Shown: positions 1 through 6,683 of the stretch, piece after piece
Position numbering within the stretch: the stretch's first letter is position 1
Layout of the letters: each line of letters opens with the position of its first letter
Assembly (NCBI GenBank): GCA_021810725.1
Contig: JAJZIE010000133.1
Span: forward strand, 1-6,805
DNA: 6,805 nt
Source of the DNA: Bacillota bacterium
Lineage (GTDB): Bacteria > Bacillota > Sulfobacillia > JAJZYS01 > JAJYTV01
Direction: 5' to 3'
Program-made: the position numbers and the translations under genes
The notes under the pieces: generated by a model
Databases searched by the model: none
Seen by the model: the letters and a program-made list of their open reading frames with translations, nothing else
What the model was told of the DNA's origin: nothing

Positions 1-640
1 GATCGCCGCGCCTGTTGCACCAAAGCGGCCCGGGGCCCTGGCTCGCGAGATGCCGCGCGAGCAGCTGTGCGGTCGCCAAGGAGACCGGCACGCTGCGCGC
101 CCGGCCGCGCCTGCCGCGAACCGTGATACGGCGCTGCCCGACATCGACGTCGCGGCTTTCGAGGCGCACCAGTTCCGCGAGGCTGAGGCCATTGGCCACC
201 ATGAGGACGAGCATGAGGGCGTCCCGCAGGGGCGTGCGGCTGTCCATGGCGGCAGCGCGGAGCAAGGTACGCGCGCTCTGCAGATCGAGCGCCCGCACGC
301 TGCGCCGGGTACCGACCGGGTAGCGGACGGTGGCGGCCGGATTCGTGCCGAGACCAGCCTCCCGCCACGTGGTCGCGTAGAGGGCCCTGAGGGACGCGAG
401 GCGCCGGGCCAGCGTCGCGGGCGCGTTGCGCCGCACCTCCTGCAGCTCTCGCAGGTACGCCTCGACGCCGAGCGCCGCGCAGTCCTCGAGAAGGATGTCT
501 TCCGGGGCCAACTGCAGGCGCCTTGCGACAAACCTGCCGTAGAGCATGAGGTCAGCGCGGTAGGCAGCGAGCGTCTGGCTGCCGCGGCCGTTTGCCGCAA
601 GTCGCGCAAGGCAGCGGTCGAGCGCGTCCAGGAACAACAT
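1..640 (-). CDS. Tyrosine recombinase (XerC/XerD-like), 3' end cut by window edge, catalytic residues altered
   Basis: Reading the minus strand from ATG 640 gives 213 residues, open to the window edge. An in-frame TAG just upstream (646-644) makes this the first possible start. Residues 1-95 look like the helical SAM-like core-binding domain (LAAYRADL near 24-31). From about 114 the catalytic domain begins; residues 138-186 align well by eye with XerD around its TGLRVSEL and GKGNKERLVPL motifs. Two catalytic positions differ. The first catalytic arginine is Ser153 (GLSLAEL, codon 184-182), and the beta-strand lysine is Arg177 (codon 112-110). The HxxR, H/W and Tyr motifs lie outside the window. 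Known members cut and rejoin DNA, for example resolving chromosome dimers at dif. This one may bind DNA but be inactive or divergent. The fold call is firm; the role is uncertain. It follows typA by 49 nt on the same strand. Confidence 0.85.
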   Translation of the reverse strand, partial: MLFLDALDRCLARLAANGRGSQTLAAYRADLMLYGRFVARRLQLAPEDILLEDCAALGVEAYLRELQEVRRNAPATLARRLASLRALYATTWREAGLGTNPAATVRYPVGTRRSVRALDLQSARTLLRAAAMDSRTPLRDALMLVLMVANGLSLAELVRLESRDVDVGQRRITVRGRRGRARSVPVSLATAQLLARHLASQGPGPLWCNRRGD

Positions 641-672
641 AGGCTACACCCCCGAAGGGATTGTAGCCTATG
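638..672 (-). terminator. UUCG-capped hairpin after typA, overlapping the recombinase start
   Basis: On the minus-strand RNA, CATAGGCTACA (672-662) pairs perfectly with its complement at 648-638. Inside this lie a bulged A661, a U-G pair, three C-G pairs and a cUUCGg tetraloop (656-653), about 15 bp in all. The plus-strand version would lack the UUCG loop, so the structure suits minus-strand transcription. It begins 17 nt after the typA stop and is followed by a poor U tract (UUGUU). It could be a weak terminator for typA. Because it also contains the GGGGGTG ribosome-binding-like run (653-647) and the ATG (640-638) of the recombinase, it could instead repress that gene's translation. The pairing is seen directly; the role is inferred. 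Confidence 0.55.
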
Positions 673-689
673 GGCCCAGATATTGGAAG

Positions 690-2561
690 TTAACCTTGGT
701 TCTCCGCGGCCTTCTGCCTCGCCTTGATCTGCTTGTGGCGCTCCTCGGCGTCGAGGGTAGCCTTGCGCAGCCTGAGGTTCTGCGGCGTCACCTCGAGCAG
801 CTCGTCGTCCGCGAGGAACTCGAGGGCGTCCTCGAGACTCAGGATCCGCGCTGGCTGCAGGCGGATGGCCTCCTCGGCCGTCGCGTTGCGGACATTGGTC
901 ACATGCTTGCGCTTGCAGACGTTGAGGTCCAGGTCCTTCTCGCGGGTGTGCTCCCCCACCACCTGGCCGCGGTAGACCGGGGTCTGCGGCGTGATGAAGA
1001 AGGCGCCGCGGTCCGCGAGCTGGTCGAGAGCGTAGGACGTCGCGTCACCGGTCTCGGACGCGACGAGGCTGCCCCGGCTGCGCCTGGGCGGCGGCGACCC
1101 CGCCGGCGCATAGCCAAGCAGCACGTGGTGCATGGTGCCGTAGCCCTTGGTGGAGGTGAGGAACTCGCCGCGATAGCCGATCAGGCCGCGCGAAGGGATG
1201 CGGAACACGAGCCTGCGGCCCTCGCCCGCCATCGGCGTCATGTCGACGAGCTCGCCGCGTCGCCTGCCGACGCCTTCCATCACGGCGCCGACGTAGGCTT
1301 CCGGCACATCCACGACGAGCTCTTCGTACGGCTCCTCGACGCCGTCGCCGGAGCCGCGCAGGATGACCTCCGGGCGCGACACCGCGAGCTCGTAGCCCTC
1401 CCGGCGCATCGTCTCGATCAGGATCGAGAGGTGGAGCTCGCCACGTCCGGCGACGACAAAGGCGTCCGGGGAATCCGTCTCCTCCACGCGCAGCGCGACG
1501 TTGCGCTCGAGCTCGCGCCAGAGGCGGTCCCGGAGATGGCGCGACGTGACGTAGCGCCCTTCCCGTCCGGAGAACGGCGAATCATTGACGCGGAAGGTCA
1601 TGGTCAGGGTGGGTTCGTCGACGACAAGGCCCGGCAGCGCCTCCGGTTCGAGAACGTCGGCGATCGTCTCGCCGACGAAGACATTCGACAGGCCGCTGAG
1701 GGCCACGATCTGCCCCGCCTCAGCGCGCTCGACGGCGACGCGCTCGAGCCCGCGGAAGACGAAGAGCTTCGCGATCTTGCCCTGCGACTGGCTCTGATCG
1801 CGGTGCAGCACGGTCACCGTCTGGCCGGGCTGCAGTTCACCGCGGTGGATGCGGCCAAGCGCGATGCGCCCGAGGTAGTCGTCGTAGTCGAGCGAGGAGA
1901 CCAGCATCTGCAAAGGGCCCGACATCGCGGTCGGACCCGGCACCGCGTCCAGGATGGTCTCGAAGAGCGGCCTGAGGTCCTGGCCGGGGGCGTTCGCGTC
2001 GAGCGACGCGGTCCCTGCCCGTCCGGAGCCGTAGAGAACCGGGAACTCGAGCTGGTCCTCGCCGGCGCCGAGCGCGATGAACAGGTCGATGACACCGTCC
2101 AGCGCCGCGGCGGGGTCCGCCTCGGCGCGGTCGATCTTGTTGATGAAGACGATGGGACGCAGGTGCTGCTCGAGCGCCTTGCGCAGGACATAGCGCGTCT
2201 GGGGCATCGGCCCCTCGGCGGCATCCACGACGAGCAGCGCGCCGTCGACCATGCTGAGGATGCGCTCGACCTCGCCACTGAAGTCGGCGTGCCCTGGCGT
2301 GTCCACGATATTGATCGTGTGCTCCCGGTACACGACGGCGGTGTTCTTGGCCAGAATCGTGATGCCGCGCTCGCGCTCCAGCTCGTTGCGGTCCATGACA
2401 CGTTCCGACACCTGCTGATTCTCACGGAAGACGCCGCTCTGGCGCAGCATGGCGTCGACCAAGGTCGTCTTGCCGTGGTCGACGTGCGCGATGATGGCGA
2501 TGTTGCGGATGTCCGCGCGGCGCTCTTTTTCGTCCGCGGACGCGAAACGCTGCAGGTTCAG
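690..2561 (-). CDS. typA: Ribosome-associated translational GTPase TypA/BipA
   Basis: TypA/BipA is an EF-G-like GTPase that binds the 70S ribosome and helps ribosome assembly and stress or cold adaptation. From the proposed start it has 623 residues, slightly above the usual 605-615. The GTPase domain shows AHVDHGKT (25-32), the switch region RGITI (65-69), DTPGH (87-91) and NKID (141-144). The family's elongation-factor domains and TypA-specific C-terminus follow, including STKGYG, GEHTREKDLDLNVCK, KHVTNVR and the ending DELLEVTPQNLRLRK. The reading frame is open upstream to a TTG at 2720, but that gives a 53-residue non-conserved extension without a ribosome binding site. The only strong site, AGGAGGA (2574-2568), is 7 nt from an in-frame CTG (2561-2559), and no ATG, GTG or TTG lies between it and the GTPase motifs. 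CTG is therefore my preferred start. The product call is very secure; the start is not. Confidence 0.95.
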   Translation of the reverse strand: MNLQRFASADEKERRADIRNIAIIAHVDHGKTTLVDAMLRQSGVFRENQQVSERVMDRNELERERGITILAKNTAVVYREHTINIVDTPGHADFSGEVERILSMVDGALLVVDAAEGPMPQTRYVLRKALEQHLRPIVFINKIDRAEADPAAALDGVIDLFIALGAGEDQLEFPVLYGSGRAGTASLDANAPGQDLRPLFETILDAVPGPTAMSGPLQMLVSSLDYDDYLGRIALGRIHRGELQPGQTVTVLHRDQSQSQGKIAKLFVFRGLERVAVERAEAGQIVALSGLSNVFVGETIADVLEPEALPGLVVDEPTLTMTFRVNDSPFSGREGRYVTSRHLRDRLWRELERNVALRVEETDSPDAFVVAGRGELHLSILIETMRREGYELAVSRPEVILRGSGDGVEEPYEELVVDVPEAYVGAVMEGVGRRRGELVDMTPMAGEGRRLVFRIPSRGLIGYRGEFLTSTKGYGTMHHVLLGYAPAGSPPPRRSRGSLVASETGDATSYALDQLADRGAFFITPQTPVYRGQVVGEHTREKDLDLNVCKRKHVTNVRNATAEEAIRLQPARILSLEDALEFLADDELLEVTPQNLRLRKATLDAEERHKQIKARQKAAENQG

Positions 2562-2567
2562 AGAAGA

Positions 2568-2574
2568 TCCTCCT
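2568..2574 (-). promoter_or_regulatory. Strong ribosome binding site deciding the typA start
   Basis: AGGAGGA on the minus strand is close to the ideal anti-16S match. Its GGAGG core lies 7 nt before an in-frame CTG codon at 2561-2559. It argues against the upstream TTG starts (2720 and two others further in), none of which has such a site. Confidence 0.6.
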
Positions 2575-2598
2575 ATACCGGAACCGGAAAAGTCAGCG

Positions 2599-2637
2599 GG
2601 CGGACCTTCCGGCCGCCTTGCCCAAGCTAGTGTACCA
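2599..2637 (-). promoter_or_regulatory. Possible typA promoter (extended -10) and 5' leader hairpin
   Basis: On the minus strand TGG-TACACT (2637-2629) fits an extended -10 element (TGnTAnnnT). No good -35 is present, which extended -10 promoters can tolerate. Transcription would begin near 2622. That places a small hairpin at the 5' end of the message: GGCGGCC, GGAA tetraloop, then GG, one bulged U and CCGCC (2617-2599). A leader of about 60 nt to the CTG would result. The promoter is a weak call; the hairpin pairing is seen directly. Confidence 0.3.
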
Positions 2638-2990
2638 ATGCGCCGCAAGTCGTGCCACTTCTGGGCCAAGACGCGTCCACGCGAGCGACAGAATGCTCCC
2701 GACGCGTCATGGGCCCACAAGGTACAAACCGGTTACGCCTGCGCGTTGGAGCGGCCTTTGCCGCCGCTGCCGGCCGGTCCCCGCGGACCGGGCCGGACCG
2801 GGCCGCGCCCGCCCAGGAACACGCCGCGGCAGGCGGCGGAGAGGAGCGATGCCGGACATGGGGTGCCTTCTTGCGGACCCGCAGCATGAAACCTGAGTGC
2901 GCCGCTCTGTAACCACCCTGTGGGTACAGACGATATGCAGGTCAGGGCGCGGATGCTAGCCTGGGATCGAGCGTTCCCGCGCACTGATCA
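2638..2990. other. Intergenic region between divergent units, no gene supported
   Basis: All frames here give short, arginine- and proline-rich readings with no recognisable domain and no convincing ribosome binding site. The stretch holds a GC-rich hairpin (2774-2791, 7 bp with loop CCGC), a tandem copy of GGACCGGGCC (2785-2794 and 2795-2804), and an imperfect dyad at 2907-2929. It should contain the regulatory DNA for the divergent typA and riboswitch-sigma transcripts. Confidence 0.5.
2907..2929. repeat. Imperfect 23-bp dyad, possible operator
   Basis: CTGTAACCAC, a 3-nt spacer CCT and GTGGGTACAG match as an inverted repeat at 9 of 10 positions; the single mismatch is A2912 against G2924. 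The size and symmetry fit a site for a dimeric regulator, or a small hairpin. It lies about 150 nt before the riboswitch aptamer and about 290 nt upstream of the possible typA transcription start. The symmetry is seen; binding by any protein is inference. Confidence 0.3.
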
Positions 2991-2992
2991 TT

Positions 2993-3020
2993 TTGGACCC
3001 AGGGCGCTTGTTGCTAGGTA
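2993..3020 (+). promoter_or_regulatory. Weak candidate promoter for the riboswitch transcript
   Basis: TTGGAC (2993-2998), 16 nt, then TAGGTA (3015-3020), the latter preceded by TGC. Each box is a poor match to the housekeeping consensus. The position is suitable: transcription would begin near 3027, about 30 nt before the aptamer. A short pairing, GGAGG (3024-3028) with CCTCC (3038-3042), lies between. It could instead be a promoter for an alternative sigma factor. Confidence 0.2.
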
Positions 3021-3058
3021 GAAGGAGGTGCAAGTTCCCTCCATCCACTCGACGTCCA

Positions 3059-3150
3059 CCCTGCTCACGGCAAACCCGGCGAAAGCCGGCGACGCAAAGC
3101 CATAGGGTCTTCGTCACCCGATGCGGGACAAGACAGCCTGGCCACCAGGG
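3059..3150 (+). ncRNA. Cyclic di-GMP-I (GEMM-I) riboswitch aptamer
   Basis: The core matches the cyclic di-GMP class I consensus closely. It has GGCAAACC (3069-3076), a stem CCGGC/GCCGG capped by a GAAA tetraloop (3076-3089), and GACGCAAAGCC (3091-3101). A second arm is closed by GTCTT (3107-3111) with AAGAC (3130-3134), and the 3' motif is AGCCTGGCCACC (3135-3146). CCCTG (3059-3063) can pair with CAGGG (3146-3150) to close the domain. By alignment to the Vibrio Vc2 aptamer, G3069 is the ligand-contacting G20 and A3096 the intercalating A47. A guanine at the first position favours cyclic di-GMP over cyclic AMP-GMP, whose riboswitches carry A there. The RNA senses the second messenger and controls the downstream operon in cis. 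ON or OFF direction cannot be told from sequence alone. Confidence 0.88.
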
Positions 3151-3154
3151 CAAA

Positions 3155-3238
3155 GGAAAGTTGGCTTCTCGTCGCGGTCCTCAGGGTCCGCACCTTTCCC
3201 GTCCTGGCGCGTGACCGGCCCCCAGGAAGCGGAAGGGG
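3155..3238 (+). promoter_or_regulatory. Putative riboswitch expression platform with ribosome-binding-site switch
   Basis: CTTTCC (3194-3199) can pair perfectly with GGAAAG (3155-3160), just after the aptamer. It can also pair, with one G-U, with GGAAGG (3231-3236), which overlaps the ribosome binding site of the first gene (GGAAGGGG, 7 nt before ATG 3246). A second hairpin, TCCTGG (3202-3207) with CCAGGA (3222-3227), lies just before that site. No stem followed by a U run is visible, so translational control seems more likely than termination. The complementarity is seen; the switching is inferred. Confidence 0.4.
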
Positions 3239-3245
3239 ATGCGGT

Positions 3246-3527
3246 ATGCTCCACGCTCATGACCTGCTGACGCTGGCCGGCGCCTCCACGGTGACTTCCG
3301 CCATCTACTTCGTCCTGCACCAACTGCGCGCGACCCTGCCCAGGGCGCCCTTGATCCTGGCCATCTCCCAGATCGTCGTCTGGTCCGGCGGGCTGCTCGA
3401 GGCCGATGTGACCGTGCAGAGCGCGGTCCTCATGGTGCTGAACGGCTTCATCGTCGCGGCCGCGTCGCTCGCGGGCGTGTATGGCGTCGTCGACCGCTTC
3501 CTCGGACGCAAGGGCTCCTCGGCATGA
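3246..3527 (+). CDS. Small membrane protein with about three membrane segments, function unknown
   Basis: This 93-residue protein is not recognised as a named family. The N-terminal part (about 7-26) is moderately hydrophobic and ends in positive and polar residues. Two clearer membrane segments follow at about 33-50 (rich in I, L, V, with WSGG) and 57-81 (long, A/V/L/G rich). A short basic tail (DRFLGRKGSSA) follows. The start is ATG 3246, preceded by GGAAGGGG with 7-nt spacing. It is the first gene after the cyclic di-GMP riboswitch, and its stop overlaps the next start (ATGA). Size and layout resemble phage holins and small membrane proteins. Its linkage to a split sigma factor raises the possibility of a membrane-bound sigma regulator or a signalling partner. 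The gene is likely real; its function is open. Confidence 0.75.
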   Translation: MLHAHDLLTLAGASTVTSAIYFVLHQLRATLPRAPLILAISQIVVWSGGLLEADVTVQSAVLMVLNGFIVAAASLAGVYGVVDRFLGRKGSSA

Positions 3528-3895
3528 AGCAGGAGGATCTCGCCGCCCTGCGCTGGATCGAGGTGACCATCCGTCGGGCCGGGCGCAGGGCCGCCGGGGA
3601 CTACGCCCGTTACGCGCACGAGCTTTTGACGGGGTCGATCGACATCGATGCGCTGGAGCCGGACCCCGGCGCCCGCTCCGACGAGGACCAGGCCATGGTG
3701 CTGGACGTTCGTCGCGCCTTTCGGACGCTGCCTGCGGAGCAGCGCCAGGTCCTCTTCCTCAACATCGTCGCCGACTGGCCGCAGCGGCGCATCGCAAGCG
3801 CCATGCACCTGTCGCAGACCAGGATCAGCCAACTGAGACGGCAGGCGCTCTCTCGCCTGCGCGAACTCCTCGCGGAAGGACCGGACCAGACATGA
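3524..3895 (+). CDS. Sigma-70 region 4-type protein (SigO-like half of a split sigma factor)
   Basis: The protein has 123 residues. Residues 58-115 form a sigma-70 region 4: LPAEQRQVLFLNIVADW, then the helix-turn-helix RRIASAMHLSQTRISQLRR and a final helix ALSRLRELL. This domain normally binds the -35 element and the RNA polymerase beta flap. The first 58 residues show no region 2; they are charged and may correspond to a linker or region 3. ATG 3524 overlaps the previous stop by ATGA, and the next start overlaps this stop the same way, so all three genes are probably translationally coupled. In Bacillus subtilis SigO supplies the region 4 part and the separate RsoA supplies region 2. The neighbour downstream fits the RsoA role. 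An alternative is a phage-type region 4 regulator acting alone. Confidence 0.85.
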   Translation: MKQEDLAALRWIEVTIRRAGRRAAGDYARYAHELLTGSIDIDALEPDPGARSDEDQAMVLDVRRAFRTLPAEQRQVLFLNIVADWPQRRIASAMHLSQTRISQLRRQALSRLRELLAEGPDQT

Positions 3896-4131
3896 TCAAC
3901 TGGCCGGAAGGCGATCTCGGGCCCTCCTACGCCGTCGTGGCCGCGGCACTGGGCGACGAGGCGGCGCTGCGCCTGATCCTGCACCGATTCGCGCCGCTCG
4001 TGCGGCGTATGGCGTCGCTGGCGCCGCAAGCCTACCGGGAAGATGTCGAAGAGGACATCCGCGTCCACCTGCTCAGGGCCGCGTCGTCCTTCAAAGCCAC
4101 CCCGCAGCGGAGGGGCCAGGGCCCGGTCTGA
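3892..4131 (+). CDS. Sigma region 2-like / HTH_16-type small protein (RsoA-like partner)
   Basis: The protein has 79 residues. Residues 20-68 resemble the start of sigma region 2 and the related conjugative-transposon helix-turn-helix domain (HTH_16): a gap-free helical run around LRLILHRFAPLVRRMA, then the acidic segment YREDVEEDIRVHLLRAASSF, where sigma factors have their core-binding region 2.2. The protein ends soon after that, so little is left for the -10-melting regions 2.3-2.4. ATG 3892 sits in an ATGA overlap with the region 4 gene. The size and pairing recall RsoA, the co-sigma partner of SigO, as I remember it. Together the two products could make one working sigma factor. Similarity is by pattern, not by search, so the family call is moderate. 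Confidence 0.7.
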   Translation: MINWPEGDLGPSYAVVAAALGDEAALRLILHRFAPLVRRMASLAPQAYREDVEEDIRVHLLRAASSFKATPQRRGQGPV

Positions 4132-4167
4132 CCAGGGTCCCGTGCGGGCAATAGCATCCTGCGCTGC

Positions 4168-5492
4168 TCAGTTCGCGGCAAGGCCATCCTGGACGAGCTT
4201 GCGGAACGCCTCGCCGCGCTGCTCGAAGTCCCGGAAGGCGTCGAACGATGCGGCGCCAGGCGAAAGCAGCACCGTGTCGCCGGGCCGCGCGGCCTGTATG
4301 GCTGCCCCGACAGCCGCGGCGAAGTCCTGATAGAGCTCGGCCGGCACGCCCTGCTCCCGGCAGACCGGCAGCAGCAGGCGGCCGACGGGGCCGAAGAGGA
4401 AGGCCCGGCGCACGGCGCCGAGGCGACCCTTCATGACAGCGTAGTCGAGGTGCTTGTCGTAGCCGCCCCCGAGCCAGAGCAGAGGACCCTGGATCGCCCC
4501 GAACGCAGCCAGGGTCCGGTCCGGGGCCGTGGCGATCGAGTCGTTGATGAAGCGCACGCCCCCGGCGTCGGCCACGAGTTCGAGACGGTGCGGAACGCCG
4601 GGAAAGGTCCTCAGCTCCTCGCGGATGTCCTCCGGCCTGGCTCCGCCCGCCTGCGCCAGGAGGGCGGCGGCGAGGGCGTTGTCGAGGTTGTGCCGGCCGG
4701 GCAGCCGCACTTCCCGCGCCGCGATCAGCGGCTCACCGTACAGCGTGAGCTGGCCATCCCTGAATGTGGCGTCGGCCTCCTCGGTCAGGCTGAAGGTCGC
4801 GCGGCCGCCCTCGCCCTGTGCGTCCGAAAGGAGTTCCGGCGGCAGCACCAGGAGATCCTCGGGCCCCTGGTAGCGGGCGATGCGCCACTTGCTGAGGGCG
4901 TAGTCCTCGAAGCTCGGATGGATGTCGAGATGGTTCGGCCGGATGTTGAGGACGGCGGCGATCTCCGGGCTCTCCTCGACCAGTTGGAGCTGGAACGAGG
5001 AGAGCTCCGCGACATAGATGTCCGTGCGCTCTTCGTCGCGCAGGGCATCCGCGAACGCGCGGCCGATGTTGCCGCAGGCGGTGGCGGCGACCCCGCTGCG
5101 CGCCAGCATGCGCGCGACGAGCGTCGTGGTCGTCGTCTTGCCCGCCGAACCTGTGATGCCGAGCACCGGGGCCTTGCGGCGCGCGAGGAAGTATCCGGCC
5201 TCCGCCGCCAGCTGGGCGCCGCCGTCTACCAGCGCCCGCACCTCCGGCAGGTCCTTGCGCATGCCGGGCGTCAGGAAGCAGAAATCCAGGTGCGCGCCCA
5301 CGGCCGCGCCCAGGTAGCCGTCGCCGCAGGTACCGCCGATGCCGAGCTCGCGCAGCACGTCGTCCTTGCCCTGTTCGCGGTCGAAGCCGAGCACCTCGGC
5401 GCCCTCCGCCTTCAGCGCGAGGGCGAGCGCCCTGTGGGCCCGGCCGAGCCCGAGCAGGGCGACGCGCCGACCCGCGAAGGAAGCCGGAAGGA

Positions 5493-5496
<4 letters not shown>
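4168..5496 (-). CDS. murD: UDP-N-acetylmuramoyl-L-alanine--D-glutamate ligase
   Basis: MurD is a cytoplasmic ATP-dependent ligase that adds D-glutamate to UDP-MurNAc-L-Ala in peptidoglycan synthesis. Its 442 residues are the normal length. The order is an N-terminal Rossmann-like domain (LLGLGRAHRA, 14-23), the ATP loop GITGSAGKT (113-121), SSFQL (166-170), NHLDIH (188-193) and Lys203 in SKWRI (the carbamylated lysine position). Then come GRHN (267-270), HRLE (303-306), NDSIATAP (318-325), GGYDKHLDY (344-352) and SPGAASFD (412-419). Two motifs differ from the E. coli type: TGSAGKT for TGTNGKT and NDSIAT for NDSKAT. I recall similar variants in Chloroflexota and deep Firmicutes. ATG 5496 overlaps the aminotransferase stop (ATGA), indicating coupling. 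It converges on the sigma operon with a 36-nt gap. Confidence 0.95.

Positions 5497-6669
<1,173 letters not shown>

Positions 6670-6683
<14 letters not shown>

Noticed and set aside
50..727. Plus-strand open frame opposite the recombinase
   Set aside because: The minus strand encodes a clear tyrosine-recombinase domain; the plus-strand reading has low-complexity composition and crosses the hairpin.
696..2630. Long 644-residue open frame on the plus strand, antisense to typA
   Set aside because: It is the mirror of a strongly conserved gene in GC-rich DNA; its translation is rich in R, A, D and L with no domain, and typA explains the region.
2652..2667. Sigma-54-like TGGCACG...TTGC on the minus strand upstream of typA
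   Set aside because: The spacing between the GG and GC elements is 2 nt too short for sigma-54 recognition.
2562..2720. Upstream TTG starts for typA
   Set aside because: No ribosome binding site precedes them and the added residues look like translated leader; a strong site sits inside this stretch.
3024..3042. GGAGGTG as a ribosome binding site for a leader peptide
   Set aside because: No start codon lies at suitable spacing; it pairs with CCTCC at 3038-3042 and more likely belongs to the riboswitch leader.
3481..3891. In-frame upstream extension of the region 2-like gene from ATG 3481
   Set aside because: It would overlap the whole region 4 gene in another frame with R/G-rich, non-domain sequence; ATG 3892 in the ATGA overlap is far more plausible.
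4113..4148. Near-direct repeat CCAGGGCCCGG / CCAGGGTCCCGT and small stems as a terminator between the convergent genes
   Set aside because: Stems are only 3-4 bp, there is no U tract on either strand, and part of it lies inside the coding sequence.
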